From a virus, in the IMG/VR virus record IMGVR_UViG_3300032896_000074, positions 1-42,583 of that record: a stretch of DNA of 42,583 bases. One strand, given 5' to 3'. This document shows, piece after piece, positions 28,960 to 38,139 of the stretch. A program made the position numbers and the translations under genes. Within the stretch, counting starts at the first letter, position 1; the number at the start of each line of letters is the position of its first letter. Under the pieces are notes generated by a model, which saw only the letters and a program-made list of their open reading frames with translations, did no database searches and was not told the origin of the DNA.

Positions 28960-30659
28960 TGGAGTGGACCACCGCCGTTCCTGACTGGGAGCGGAGAATC
29001 GTCGCGCGGCGGTCACTGATCCCGTTCGATCCGCTGTTCCCCGACGAGGCCAAAGCGGCGCTGTCGGTCTTCAAGTCGCTGAAGATCGTCGACGCGCCGG
29101 GGCAGCCGACATTCGGCGAAGCCTGTGAAGAATGGGTCTTCGACTTCGTCCGGGCGATATTCGGAGCCTATGATGCGGAGCACGCCCGCCGGCTGATCCG
29201 CGAGTTCTTCCTGCTCATCAGCAAGAAGAACGCCAAGTCGACGATCGCCGCGGGCATCATGATCACGGCGCTGATCAGGAACTGGCGGCATTCTGCCGAG
29301 CTGCTGATCCTGGCGCCGACCATCGAGGTTGCCAACAATTCGTTCTTCCCGGCGCGCGACATGGTTCGGGCCGACGAGGAGCTTTCGGATCTCCTGCACA
29401 TCCAGGAGAACTTCCGCCAGATCACGCACCGGATCACCAAGGCCGTGCTGAAGGTGGTCGCGGCGGACAGCGACACGGTTTCGGGCAAGAAGGCGGCTTT
29501 CGTGCTCGTCGACGAGCTTTGGCTGTTCGGCAAGAAGCCAAACGCTGATGCGATGCTGAGGGAGGCGACGGGCGGTCTGGTATCGAGGCCGGAAGGCTTC
29601 GTCATCTACCTGTCCACTCAGAGCGATACGCCGCCGGCGGGTGTGTTCAAGGCGAAGCTGGAATATTTTCGCGGTGTGCGCGACGGGTTGATTGATGACT
29701 CGAAGAGCCTCGGGGTGCTATACGAGTTTCCGTCGGCGATGATCGAGGCTGAAGCTTATCTCGATCCTGAGAACTTCTACATCACGAACCCGAATTTGGG
29801 GCGATCGGTTGATGCCGAATGGCTCGCCGAGGAATTGCGGAAGGTCCAGACCGGCGACGGCGATACGCTGCAGACGCACCTGTCGAAGCACCTGAATGTC
29901 GAGATCGGCCTCCGGCTTCGTGCTGATCGCTGGCCCGGCACGGAATACTGGCTCGAGGCGGCGGTACCGCTGACGCTGGAAAGCCTTCTCGCTCGTTGCG
30001 AGGTCGCAACGATCGGTGGTGACGGCGGCGGTCTGGACGATCTATTCGGCGCTTGCGTCATTGGCCGCGAGAAGGTGACGCGCAACTGGCTGGTCTGGTC
30101 CAAGGTTTGGGCTCATCCGATCGTGCTGAAGCGGCGTAAGGAAATCGCCGAGACGCTGAAGGACTTCGCGGCCGACAAAGATCTGATCTTCTGCACGAGG
30201 CCGACGCAGGACATTGAGGAATTTGCCGACATCTGCGTGAGGGTCCGCGATTCCGGGTTGCTGCCTGAGAAAGAGGGGATCGGCATCGACAAGCTGGGCC
30301 TCCCGGCTCTGGTCGACGAGCTCGTGTCACGCGGTTTCGAGACGCACGAAAACGGCGGGACGATCACAGGCATCAGCCAGGGCGGCTTTCTGAACGACGC
30401 GATCATCGGGACCGAGAGAAAGCTTGCTGATGGCACGCTGAAGCATGCCGGGCAGGGCGTCATGCGCTGGGCAGTCGAGAACGCAAAGGTCGAGCTTAAA
30501 GGCTCGTCGCGAGCAATTACGAAGCAGACAGCCGGCAAGGCGAAGATAGACCCGTTCATCGCCATGCTGAACGCGGCAAAACTGATGAGCCGGAATCCGA
30601 TAGCGCAGGGGACGGGCATGGGCGACTATTTTAACAGCCTTCGGAGCGCCGCGGCGTGA
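28959..30659 (+). CDS. Terminase large subunit
   Basis: 566 residues: packaging motor and nuclease of an HK97-like phage. The ATPase has a variant Walker A, SKKNAKST (88-95), Walker B VLVDE (182-186) and coupling STQSD further on. The C-terminal RNase H-like nuclease shows [12 protein letters not shown] and a final [12 protein letters not shown] with the expected acidic residues. Together with TerS and HNH it would cut concatemers and fill heads. GTGA junction with portal. Confidence 0.95.
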   Translation: MEWTTAVPDWERRIVARRSLIPFDPLFPDEAKAALSVFKSLKIVDAPGQPTFGEACEEWVFDFVRAIFGAYDAEHARRLIREFFLLISKKNAKSTIAAGIMITALIRNWRHSAELLILAPTIEVANNSFFPARDMVRADEELSDLLHIQENFRQITHRITKAVLKVVAADSDTVSGKKAAFVLVDELWLFGKKPNADAMLREATGGLVSRPEGFVIYLSTQSDTPPAGVFKAKLEYFRGVRDGLIDDSKSLGVLYEFPSAMIEAEAYLDPENFYITNPNLGRSVDAEWLAEELRKVQTGDGDTLQTHLSKHLNVEIGLRLRADRWPGTEYWLEAAVPLTLESLLARCEVATIGGDGGGLDDLFGACVIGREKVTRNWLVWSKVWAHPIVLKRRKEIAETLKDFAADKDLIFCTRPTQDIEEFADICVRVRDSGLLPEKEGIGIDKLGLPALVDELVSRGFETHENGGTITGISQGGFLNDAIIGTERKLADGTLKHAGQGVMRWAVENAKVELKGSSRAITKQTAGKAKIDPFIAMLNAAKLMSRNPIAQGTGMGDYFNSLRSAAA

Positions 30660-31888
30660 ACCTTCTGCAGAAGATGGCTCAGTTCTTCGTGCAGGTGCTG
30701 TCACCGCGCGATCCGAACGGCTGGTATCCGCAGGGCGCGCTCGGCGACGCCGGCGAGCAGGTGACAGATCAGAGCGCGCTCGCCATATCGTCGGTGTGGG
30801 CTTGCGTGAATCTTATCGCAGGAACGATCTCGTCACTGCCGCTGATGGTCTACCGAACCGATGCGACGGGCGCGCGGACTGTTGCAGGCGATCATCCGCT
30901 CTATCGGCTGCTGCATGACAGCCCGAATTTCGATCAGACGGCGGTCGACTTCTGGGACTTCGTTGCGGCATCGGTTGAGCTCTGGGGCAATTCCTATGCC
31001 CGGAAGGTGGTCGAGAACGGTCGGGTCGTTTCCATTGTCCCGATCGCGCCGAACATCGTCACCGTCCGCCGGCTGAGGAACGGCACCATTGAATATCGAT
31101 GGACAGAGGACGGCAAGACCTTCGTCGAGACCGACCAGACGATGATGCACATCCGCGGCCCTGGCGGCAATCCGCTGGGAGGCATGTCGACGCTGACGTT
31201 TGGCCGGCATACGTTTTCGCTGGCGCGCGCGCAGGACAAGTCGGCGGGCAAGATGTTTGCCAATGGCCTTCGGCCGCCGGGCGCGCTGAAATTCAAGACA
31301 TGGCTGACGCCCGAGCAGCGGCAAATCGCGCGCGACGAGATCGCGGCGAAGGTCGGCGCCGACAATTCCGGCAAGCCGCTGATCCTCGAAGGCGACACGG
31401 AGTGGACGCCCTTCACGATCAACCCTGATGACGCCCAGATGCTGGAAAGCCGGGCGTTCTCTGTAGAGGAAATCTGCCGGTTCTTTGGCGTGCCGCCCTT
31501 TATGGTGGGTCACACCGAGAAGTCGACCAGTTGGGGCACCGGGCTCGAGCAGCAGACGCTCGGCTTTCTGAAGTTCACGCTGCGCCGCCGGTTGAAACGC
31601 ATCGAGCAGGCGCTCGAAAAGCAGCTTCTAACGGCCCAGGAGCGCGCGCAGGGCATCATCATCGAATTTGCCATTGAAGGCCTGCTGCGGGCCGACAGCG
31701 GCGGTCGCGCGAAGTTCTATCAGCAGATGACGGCCATCGGCGCCATGACGATCAACGAGGTTCGCGGGCTCGAAAACCTGCCACCAGTTGAGGGTGGCGA
31801 CGTGCCGCGGATGCAGATGCAGAACGTGCCGATCACAGAGGCGGGGCAGGACGCGCTGCCGGCCCCGTCAGAGGAGCAAGCCGCATGA
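30656..31888 (+). CDS. Portal protein, HK97 family
   Basis: 410 residues from a GTG overlapping the TerL stop. [20 protein letters not shown] near residue 45 and [19 protein letters not shown] are signatures of the HK97/gp3 portal family, the 12-fold ring at one capsid vertex. C-terminal end is variable. ATGA junction with the protease gene. Confidence 0.95.
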   Translation: MNLLQKMAQFFVQVLSPRDPNGWYPQGALGDAGEQVTDQSALAISSVWACVNLIAGTISSLPLMVYRTDATGARTVAGDHPLYRLLHDSPNFDQTAVDFWDFVAASVELWGNSYARKVVENGRVVSIVPIAPNIVTVRRLRNGTIEYRWTEDGKTFVETDQTMMHIRGPGGNPLGGMSTLTFGRHTFSLARAQDKSAGKMFANGLRPPGALKFKTWLTPEQRQIARDEIAAKVGADNSGKPLILEGDTEWTPFTINPDDAQMLESRAFSVEEICRFFGVPPFMVGHTEKSTSWGTGLEQQTLGFLKFTLRRRLKRIEQALEKQLLTAQERAQGIIIEFAIEGLLRADSGGRAKFYQQMTAIGAMTINEVRGLENLPPVEGGDVPRMQMQNVPITEAGQDALPAPSEEQAA

Positions 31889-32565
31889 AGACCAAGGTTT
31901 CGGAGCCGCTCTTCGACATCAAGAAGATCGCCGACGATGGCGTTTTTTCCGGGTACGGCTCCATTTTCGGCAACAAGGACTCGGGCGGGGATATCGTTGT
32001 TGCAGGAGCTTATGGAAAGAGCTTGGCTGAACATCGCCGCAAGGGCTCGACCGTCAAGATGTTCTGGCAGCACGACCCGCACCAGCCGATCGGCAAATGG
32101 CTGGACATCTCGGAAGACGGTAAGGGGCTCTTTGTCGAGGGTAAGCTGAACATGGGCGTGCAGCGCGCCCGCGAGGCTCACGCGCTCCTAAAGGAAGGGG
32201 ACATCGACGGCCTGTCCATCGGCTATCGCGTGATCGAGGCAGAGCCCGACGAAAAGCGCGGTGCACTGCTGTTGAAGCAAGTGCATCTTTTCGAGGTGTC
32301 CGTCGTCTCCATGGCTATGAACGAGCGCGCGCGCGTCGAGAGCGTGAAACAGGACATCATGTCGGATATCGCCCGTCGCTTTCGCGATGGCGAGCCGATC
32401 ACCATCAAGGAATTCGAGGACGGCTTGCGTGAGGCAGGCTTCCCGAAAAGCGCTGCCGTTGCGATCGCCTCGCACGGTATCGCAAAGGTCATTCGGAGCG
32501 AGTCCGAGGGCGAAAAGGCGAACCAGAATGCCGCGCGCTTCTTGCAGATGCTGAAGGCCGGCTAG
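31885..32565 (+). CDS. Prohead protease, HK97 family
   Basis: 226 residues. The serine protease that trims the capsid's scaffold domain in the prohead. His63 in FWQHDPHQPIG and Ser111 in DGLSIGYRV are the catalytic residues of the U35-type fold. The C-terminal 60 residues are probably removed by self-cleavage. Confidence 0.93.
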   Translation: MKTKVSEPLFDIKKIADDGVFSGYGSIFGNKDSGGDIVVAGAYGKSLAEHRRKGSTVKMFWQHDPHQPIGKWLDISEDGKGLFVEGKLNMGVQRAREAHALLKEGDIDGLSIGYRVIEAEPDEKRGALLLKQVHLFEVSVVSMAMNERARVESVKQDIMSDIARRFRDGEPITIKEFEDGLREAGFPKSAAVAIASHGIAKVIRSESEGEKANQNAARFLQMLKAG

Positions 32566-32594
32566 GCCCCTCTATCCTCCAAAGGATCACTGAA

Positions 32595-33893
32595 ATGAAC
32601 ACCTACCGCACGAAAGCTGCGGGCGGCGTGTCGTGGCTTGCCGCGTCAACGCTCGGCCCGCGCATCGCGTTCGACAAGCCCAATGACGGCAACGGCGTCG
32701 ACGTCGAGGCCTTGGCCAAAGAGGTCACCGAGAAGTTCCAGAAGAGCTTCGACGAGGTAAAGGCCATCGCCGAAAAGGCGGTTGCCGATGCCAAGAAGGG
32801 TATCGACTTGACCGAGGCCGAAAAGGCCAAGGCCGACGAAGCCCTGACGAAGATGAACGGGCTGCAGGCCCAGGTCGCCGAGATCGAGCAGAAGCTCGCT
32901 CGCGGTGGCAAGGGCGAGGACGACAAGGCGAAGTCGATCGGCGAGCAGTTCGTCGAATCCGAGGGCTTCAAGCAGTTCCAGGCGTCAGACTTCTCCAAGT
33001 CGGCGCGTGGAGCTGACATGAAAGTCAAGGCGACGCTCACGTCGGCGATCACCGACTCGGCCGGCTCGGTCGGCGACGCGATCAACCAGACCCGGTTCCC
33101 CGGCATCCTGCCGCTGCCCCAGCGCCGAATGACTGTCCGCGATCTGCTTTCGCAGGGTCGAATGGACGGCAACACGCTCGAGTACGTGAAGGAAACAGGC
33201 TTCACCAACTCGGCCGCGCCCGTGGCGGAAGGTGCAGCCAAGCCGGAATCTGACCTGAAGTTCGATCTCGTCACCACGTCGGCCAAGGTCATCGCGCACT
33301 GGATGAAGGCCTCGAAGCAGGTCCTGTCCGACATCAGCCAGCTTCGTTCTATCATCGACCAGCGCCTGCTCTACGGCCTGGCCTATGTCGAGGAAGGGCA
33401 GTTGCTCAACGGCGACGGCACCGGCCAGAATCTCAACGGCATCATCACGCAGGCGACGGCCTATTCGGCACCGTTCGTTCCTGCCGATGACAACGGCGAG
33501 ATCGACCAGGTTCGTCTGATGATGCTGCAGGCATCGCTGGCGGAATACCCGGCGACCGGCATCGTCATGCACCCGACGGACTGGGCGCGCATCGAACTGA
33601 CCAAGGATGCCAACGGTCAGTACATCATCGGCAACCCGCAGGGCACGGCGCAGCCGACCCTCTGGAGCCTGCCCGTGGTGGCAACGCAGGCGATCGCCGT
33701 CGACAAGGTACTGGTTGGTGCCTTTAAGCTCGGCGCTCAGGTCTTCGACCGTTGGGATGCGCGTGTCGAGACCGGTTACGTCAACGATGACTTCATCAAG
33801 AACCTTGTAACGGTTCTGGCTGAAGAGCGTCTCGCGCTCGCCGTGTATCGCCCCGAGGCATTCATCTACGGCGACCTCGGCAACGTGGCCTGA
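32595..33893 (+). CDS. Major capsid protein, HK97 fold
   Basis: 432 residues; ATG after AAAGGATC. Residues about 25-110 are a charged coiled-coil delta (scaffold) domain, KAIAEKAVADAKKGIDLTEA being typical; the capsid fold follows, with TRFPGILPLPQRRMTVRDLL and a late HPTDWARIELTKD segment. The protease from the gene before would cut at the end of the delta domain near residue 110-140. Confidence 0.95.
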   Translation: MNTYRTKAAGGVSWLAASTLGPRIAFDKPNDGNGVDVEALAKEVTEKFQKSFDEVKAIAEKAVADAKKGIDLTEAEKAKADEALTKMNGLQAQVAEIEQKLARGGKGEDDKAKSIGEQFVESEGFKQFQASDFSKSARGADMKVKATLTSAITDSAGSVGDAINQTRFPGILPLPQRRMTVRDLLSQGRMDGNTLEYVKETGFTNSAAPVAEGAAKPESDLKFDLVTTSAKVIAHWMKASKQVLSDISQLRSIIDQRLLYGLAYVEEGQLLNGDGTGQNLNGIITQATAYSAPFVPADDNGEIDQVRLMMLQASLAEYPATGIVMHPTDWARIELTKDANGQYIIGNPQGTAQPTLWSLPVVATQAIAVDKVLVGAFKLGAQVFDRWDARVETGYVNDDFIKNLVTVLAEERLALAVYRPEAFIYGDLGNVA

Positions 33894-33906
33894 TGATGAG
33901 GTTTGA

Positions 33907-33929
33907 GGGCGAGCTCCGGCTCGCCCTTT
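33907..33929 (+). terminator. Hairpin after the capsid gene
   Basis: GGGCGAGC-TCCG-GCTCGCCC, then TTT. Perfect 8-bp stem with a UNCG-like loop. With only three T it may be a partial terminator or an mRNA end that raises capsid transcript relative to downstream genes. Confidence 0.6.
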
Positions 33930-33954
33930 CCCTTCCACTTCAAGGAGGCCCGAC

Positions 33955-34197
33955 ATGGCCAACCATCGTTACAAGGTTCTTCGTCACTTGATCGGTGACA
34001 AGACCTATGAACCGGGCGACGAGCGCATCGCCGAACCCGGTTCCGTCGCCCACCTTGTTCCTCGCGCTCTCGAGGACCTTGGCCCCGTGAAAGAGGCGAA
34101 GGCTGAAGACGCTCCGAAGAACAAGGCCGAGCCCGCCGCACCGTCCAACAAGGCAGCAAAGCCCGCCGGCAAAGGCGCGAAGAAGGATAAAGCGTAA
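33955..34197 (+). CDS. Small head-region protein with Lys/Ala tail
   Basis: 80 residues; AAGGAGG before the ATG. YKVLRHLIGDKTYEPGDERI then a disordered Lys-Ala-Pro tail. Possibly a capsid-associated or connector accessory protein; not recognised. Confidence 0.6.
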   Translation: MANHRYKVLRHLIGDKTYEPGDERIAEPGSVAHLVPRALEDLGPVKEAKAEDAPKNKAEPAAPSNKAAKPAGKGAKKDKA

Positions 34198-34574
34198 TGC
34201 CTCGCGCTGTTAGCAGCATCGTCTCCGACGCGACGATCACGGTCGGAGCGGAGAACACCAACGTTCGCGCTATCACCATTCAACTCAAGAATGGCTGGGG
34301 CAAGAACATTAACTTCCCGGCCGAAGTCGAACTTGTCGTTCTGCTCGACGCGGCCGGCGCTGATTATGTGGTCACCGGCGGGTCGACCGGCATCGCGATC
34401 GGCGCATCGGGAAAGCTTCAGCAGATCATCGCGAAGAAGCGCTTCGTCGCTCGTAGCACGGCTGCGGGGTTGATCGCCCTGACCTGGACCGACACCGGCA
34501 CGGAAGCCGCCTACCTTGGCGTCATCCTGCCGAACGGCAAGCAGGTAATCAGCTCGGCGCTCACGAACGCCTAG
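34197..34574 (+). CDS. Head-region protein, beta-rich, unknown
   Basis: 125 residues; TAATG junction with the gene before. Beta-rich with VRAITIQLKNGWGKNINF. Its position between capsid and connector genes fits a decoration or cement protein; no family recognised. Confidence 0.55.
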   Translation: MPRAVSSIVSDATITVGAENTNVRAITIQLKNGWGKNINFPAEVELVVLLDAAGADYVVTGGSTGIAIGASGKLQQIIAKKRFVARSTAAGLIALTWTDTGTEAAYLGVILPNGKQVISSALTNA

Positions 34575-34577
34575 GCC

Positions 34578-35144
34578 ATGCTCTCGCCCGTCCGAACCAT
34601 TGCCCCGGCCGTGCCGGTGGTGACGCTGGCCGAAGTCCGGCAAATGCTGCACGTTGACCATCAAGATGATGATCACTTGCTCCAGAGCCTGATCGACGCC
34701 GCGCATAGCCACCTCGACGGCTATTCGGGCATCCTCGGACGGGCGCTTATCACCCAGACGTGGCAACAGGACTTCAAGGATTTCACCTGCGAGCCGCTCC
34801 GGCTGCCGCTGAAGCCGATCCAGGAAGTGTCGACCGTCACCTATTACGACGGCTCGAATGATGAGCAGGAGCTGGACGATACCGTCTGGCAGCTTCTGAC
34901 GGACGCCAGCGGGTCATATCTGGCGCTACAGGCCGATCAGTCGTGGCCCGGCGTCTATGGGCGCTCCGATGCCGTGCGCGTGACTTATGTGGCCGGCTAT
35001 GGCGACGCCGCGAGCGATGTTCCGGCCGCGCTCCATACGGCGATTATCCTCTACGTGCAGATGCACTACGACCCGGAGAGCCGGGCCAGCCTGAAACCCG
35101 CCTTCGACGCTCTCGTCGGGCCTTTCTGGAATCCGTCCATCTAG
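34578..35144 (+). CDS. Head-tail connector protein, gp6-like
   Basis: 188 residues. VTLAEVRQMLHVDHQDDDHL and LIDAAHSHLDGYSG at the start and VPAALHTAIILYVQMHYD near the end are typical of the HK97 gp6/phiE125 gp8 connector family, a ring that sits under the portal. Confidence 0.85.
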   Translation: MLSPVRTIAPAVPVVTLAEVRQMLHVDHQDDDHLLQSLIDAAHSHLDGYSGILGRALITQTWQQDFKDFTCEPLRLPLKPIQEVSTVTYYDGSNDEQELDDTVWQLLTDASGSYLALQADQSWPGVYGRSDAVRVTYVAGYGDAASDVPAALHTAIILYVQMHYDPESRASLKPAFDALVGPFWNPSI

Positions 35145-35153
35145 GAGCCGATC

Positions 35154-35564
35154 ATGACCGACATCTCAATCACCGCGGCGAATGTCCAGCGCTCGAGTTC
35201 ATCGGACGTCGAGGTCGGAACCGCCGCTGCAACGATCACGGCTGGGCAGTGCGTCTATCGCGTCGCCGCAACAGGCCGCTTCAATCTATCGGACAGCAAC
35301 TCCGGCACGGCGGAAGCCAGAGAGGTCTTCGGTATCGCTCTCAACGGAGCATCGGCCGGCCAGCCTCTATCGGTCCAGCGCAGCGGTGACATCACGATCG
35401 GCGGCACACTGACTGCCGGCGTTGCATATTACCTGTCCGACACGCCGGGCGGCATCTGCCCGGTCTCGGACGTGGGGTCGGGCGAATATTCGGTGGTGCT
35501 TGGTGTCGCCAAGTCGGCCTCTGTTCTCGCGCTGAACATCCAGGCGTCCGGCGTCGCCCTGTAA
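35154..35564 (+). CDS. Capsid cement/decoration protein, DUF2190-like
   Basis: 136 residues, Gly- and Ser-rich beta protein (AGQCVYRVAATGRFNLS and TLTAGVAYYLSDTPGGICPV). Resembles the DUF2190 family of capsid-cement proteins. Moderately sure of the family. Confidence 0.6.
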   Translation: MTDISITAANVQRSSSSDVEVGTAAATITAGQCVYRVAATGRFNLSDSNSGTAEAREVFGIALNGASAGQPLSVQRSGDITIGGTLTAGVAYYLSDTPGGICPVSDVGSGEYSVVLGVAKSASVLALNIQASGVAL

Positions 35565-35568
35565 GCCG

Positions 35569-35754
35569 ATGCGCATCCGGCTCACCGACAAGTTCAAGTG
35601 GTCGCCGCCTGAACTCAATGGCACGTGGACGCAGGTCTTCCAACCCGGCGAGCATACGGTGACCACCGCTTGCGGAAACGCGGCGATCGCGGCCGGGAAG
35701 GGGTCCAGGATCGCTGCGCCGAGGAAGAAGGCCGCCGATGAAAAGGCTGACTGA
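35569..35754 (+). CDS. Small head-region protein
   Basis: 61 residues: RIRLTDKFKWSPPELNGTWT, then a Lys-rich tail. Overlaps the next gene by 17 nt. Not recognised. Confidence 0.5.
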   Translation: MRIRLTDKFKWSPPELNGTWTQVFQPGEHTVTTACGNAAIAAGKGSRIAAPRKKAADEKAD

Positions 35755-36082
35755 GCGTTTCCTTTGTCAGAAGAAGTCGATCGCCACCGACGAGTTCGAC
35801 AACCCGGCCCCGGATGACGGTGTGTGGGAGACGCAATTCTCGGTGCGTGCCGAGCTGAAGCCGCGGCTCGGCGGTGAAAGCGTCATGGCTGGTAGGCTGA
35901 ATGGCCGGCAGCCATACGTGGTCACCATCCGGCAGAGTCTGCAGGCGCGCAAGATCATGCCGGATTGGCAGTTGGTCGACGCGAACGATCGGTCACGGGT
36001 GCTGGCGGTTAAGTCGATCATCGATCCTGACAACAGAAACCGCTGGCTCGAGATATTGGCGGAGGAAGGCGTCGCCGCCTGA
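35738..36082 (+). CDS. Head closure protein (SPP1 gp16-like)
   Basis: 114 residues. The ETQFSVRAELKPRLGGESV and LVDANDRSRVLAVKSI segments follow the phage head-tail joining (Phage_H_T_join) family that closes the connector after packaging. Position between gp6-like and gp10-like genes agrees. Confidence 0.8.
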   Translation: MKRLTERFLCQKKSIATDEFDNPAPDDGVWETQFSVRAELKPRLGGESVMAGRLNGRQPYVVTIRQSLQARKIMPDWQLVDANDRSRVLAVKSIIDPDNRNRWLEILAEEGVAA

Positions 36083-36486
36083 TGGCGATCAAGGCGAAAT
36101 TCCTTGGCCGGGACGCGGTGACGCGTAAGCTTCGTAAACTGGTCCCTGATGCCGAGAAGCAGGCAGCGATCGCTCAGATGGAAGCTGCAATGGATCTGGC
36201 TTCAGCCATCCGGCCGCGCGCGCCGCGGCTCACTGGCGAGTACGCAGACAGCATCCAAGGAGACCGTCTCTCGAACCGGCGCGAGGCGGCCGTCGGCGCG
36301 AGGACAAAAGACCCGAATGCGACCGGCATCTTTGCATCGTGGAAATGGCGCTGGCTCGAGTTCGGCACGGTCAAGATGCCGGCAAGGCCCCATATAATGC
36401 CCACATTCCGCGCTGCCCGGAAGCGCATTCGGCGGAAAGTCGCCAACGCGATCAACAAGGCGGTCCGAAAGGCAAAGGCTGGCTGA
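36082..36486 (+). CDS. HK97 gp10-family tail-connection protein
   Basis: 134 residues. APRLTGEYADSIQG near residue 50 and the WRWLEFGTVKMPARPHIMPT segment are the hallmark of the HK97 gp10 family, part of the neck or tail completion. Basic C-terminus. Single-base overlaps with both neighbours. Confidence 0.9.
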   Translation: MAIKAKFLGRDAVTRKLRKLVPDAEKQAAIAQMEAAMDLASAIRPRAPRLTGEYADSIQGDRLSNRREAAVGARTKDPNATGIFASWKWRWLEFGTVKMPARPHIMPTFRAARKRIRRKVANAINKAVRKAKAG

Positions 36487-36896
36487 TGGCGTCTCCCGAA
36501 TACGAACTCGTCGGCAAGGTGCTTTCGCGGCTGCTCGCATATCCCGCGCTTCAAGCGCTGATCGGCCCGCGCGCCTATTACCGGGCGCCGGCGAACGCCG
36601 TGTTCCCGTATGTCACGACGGAGGACACCGACAAGTTGCGCGCGGATGCCACGTGCATCAGCGGCGCCGAAATCTACATGAGGGTTCACGTCTACGCGCG
36701 CGACGGGAACCCGCTGCAAATCGCGCGTCAGATCGCTCACGAGGTGGAGAACGCGCTGCATGGGCATGCGCTCGACCTGCCGAGCAATGAACTGATCGTT
36801 TTCAACCACCGGCAGACACAGGCCTTCTATGACCCGGATGGGCTCACCGGGCATGGCGTCGTTGAGTTCCGAGCCATCACACACGCACCGGCCTGA
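36486..36896 (+). CDS. Tail terminator / DUF3168 protein
   Basis: 136 residues. Starts SPEYELVGKVLSRLLAYPA, with LIGPRAYYRAPANAVFPYVT and QIARQIAHEVENALHG: the DUF3168 (gpU-like) family that caps the tail tube. The order gp10-like, DUF3168, major tail protein is standard. Confidence 0.85.
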   Translation: MASPEYELVGKVLSRLLAYPALQALIGPRAYYRAPANAVFPYVTTEDTDKLRADATCISGAEIYMRVHVYARDGNPLQIARQIAHEVENALHGHALDLPSNELIVFNHRQTQAFYDPDGLTGHGVVEFRAITHAPA

Positions 36897-36921
36897 CCGG
36901 CTTTCCTGAAGGAGAAACACC

Positions 36922-37347
36922 ATGCCAGCTCAGCTCGGCCGCATGCTGCTCATCAAGATCGGCGACGGCGGCTCGCCCTCCGAAGTCTTCGCCATTCTGT
37001 GCGGACTCAAAACCCGCACGTTCAACCTGTCGGCCAATGAGGTCGACACGACTTATCCCGACTGCGACAACCCCGGCGGCGCCGTCCAGCGCACCGCTCG
37101 GCCCGGCATCGTCAACCGGACGTTCTCGGGGTCGGGCACTTTCGTCAGCGGCGGCACGCAGGCGATCCTGATGGGCCATGTCCGCGGCGCGACCGTATTC
37201 AATGCTCAGGTCGTTGTTCCCGGCGAGGGCGAATACGAAGGTTCCTGGATGGTGTCGGACTTCGAGTTCGAAGGAGACATGGAGGACGACATGCAGTTCT
37301 CCGCGACCTTCTCGGCTGCCGGCCCCCTCGAATTCACGGCTGAATGA
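36922..37347 (+). CDS. Major tail tube protein
   Basis: 141 residues after GAAGGAG. FNLSANEVDTTYPDCDNPGG and SGSGTFVSGGTQAILM fit the tube proteins of rhizobial and gene-transfer-agent-like tails. Position before the chaperone genes supports it. Confidence 0.85.
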   Translation: MPAQLGRMLLIKIGDGGSPSEVFAILCGLKTRTFNLSANEVDTTYPDCDNPGGAVQRTARPGIVNRTFSGSGTFVSGGTQAILMGHVRGATVFNAQVVVPGEGEYEGSWMVSDFEFEGDMEDDMQFSATFSAAGPLEFTAE

Positions 37348-37718
37348 TGAGCCTGCCTGTCAATGGCGCGCGCGGCGAGGTTGCCCTGCGCGTCGGGACC
37401 GTCGATCTGGTCATTGCCGCCGAGATCGGCCGGCTTTCGGCGGTGTCCACCGCTCTGGAATGCAAGTCCTTCGCCGATCTCTATCAGCGCCTGCTCGGTG
37501 TCGAGGTCTCGGCGACGATGGCGGCGATCCAGCATCTGACCGTCAAGGGCGACGCCACCCAGGCACTGCTCCAGCTTCGTCTCCGTGACTTTCCAGCATG
37601 CAGCAAGGCCTTCGCCGCGGTGCTCGCGCATCATCTGGGCGAAGACGAGGGAAAAGGCGAAGCCGCCGGCGAGGCGGCCGACAAGACGAGCGACCATTCC
37701 CCTGGTCAGACTGGCTGA
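37344..37718 (+). CDS. Tail assembly chaperone, short form (gpG-like)
   Basis: 124 residues. GARGEVALRVGTVDLVIAAE at the start recalls the GTA tail-assembly family (GTA_TIM). The slippery heptamer GGGAAAA at 37649-37655 lies 21 codons before the stop in the correct register (G-GGA-AAA). Ribosomes that do not slip make this product; those that slip -1 make the long form. Confidence 0.8.
   Translation: MMSLPVNGARGEVALRVGTVDLVIAAEIGRLSAVSTALECKSFADLYQRLLGVEVSATMAAIQHLTVKGDATQALLQLRLRDFPACSKAFAAVLAHHLGEDEGKGEAAGEAADKTSDHSPGQTG
37649..37655 (+). other. Programmed -1 frameshift site
   Basis: GGGAAAA in X-XXY-YYZ register of the chaperone frame: codons GGA (37650-37652) and AAA (37653-37655). After a -1 slip the frame runs open to 37885. 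A GC-rich stretch follows that could form a stimulatory fold. Confidence 0.75.
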
Positions 37719-37885
37719 AGACCGCGCTCGGTCCGCTCGGCTGGCGGCCGGTCGAGTTCTGGTCGGCCACGGTGACTGAGTTTTTCACCGCGATCGAAGC
37801 CTTCAACGAAATGCACGCCGATCCGAAGAAGGTCGACGCGCCGACAGAAGACGAGATGGCAAAGCTGCTGGAGCGCTACGGCTAA
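37655..37885 (+). CDS. Tail assembly chaperone, frameshift extension (gpT-like)
   Basis: The -1 frame entered from the upstream gene at 37655; it adds 76 residues to the first 104, giving a fusion of about 180. The extension has an Arg-rich joint, then PWSDWLKTALGPLGWRPVEF and WSATVTEFFTAIEAFNEM, which is the typical second half of these chaperones. No ribosome site or good start codon is seen for independent translation. Confidence 0.7.
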   Translation, partial: RRSRRRGGRQDERPFPWSDWLKTALGPLGWRPVEFWSATVTEFFTAIEAFNEMHADPKKVDAPTEDEMAKLLERYG

Positions 37886-38127
37886 TCGTCGAACAGGCTG
37901 TCCGGCAGACAGGTGATCGAGCCTTTTCCAGTCGCCTCGCTGTAGGTGCCGAGGGCGGTCGCCACGGCTTTCAGTTCAGCCTTTCGCTTTTCGCACTCCG
38001 CCTTTGAAAGACCCTTGGCGGCAACATGCTCAGCGTTCCCGATGGCTTGAACTAGCCGATACGTCTCCTCTGCATAGGCGGAGGCCGCAGCCATTGTCAG
38101 ACCGACAGTCAAAATCACCCGCATCAT
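37882..38127 (-). CDS. Small secreted protein, opposite strand (moron)
   Basis: 81 residues; ATG at 38127 with AAAGGAAAG upstream. MRVILTVGLTMAAASAYA is a good Sec signal peptide; the mature protein has two Cys (about 45 and 73 of the precursor) that may form a disulfide. It lies against the direction of the tail operon, between chaperone and tape measure, as an inserted gene with its own expression would. Function unknown; periplasmic lysogenic-conversion factor is a guess. Confidence 0.65.
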   Translation of the reverse strand: MMRVILTVGLTMAAASAYAEETYRLVQAIGNAEHVAAKGLSKAECEKRKAELKAVATALGTYSEATGKGSITCLPDSLFDD

Positions 38128-38139
38128 TGGTGCTTTCCT

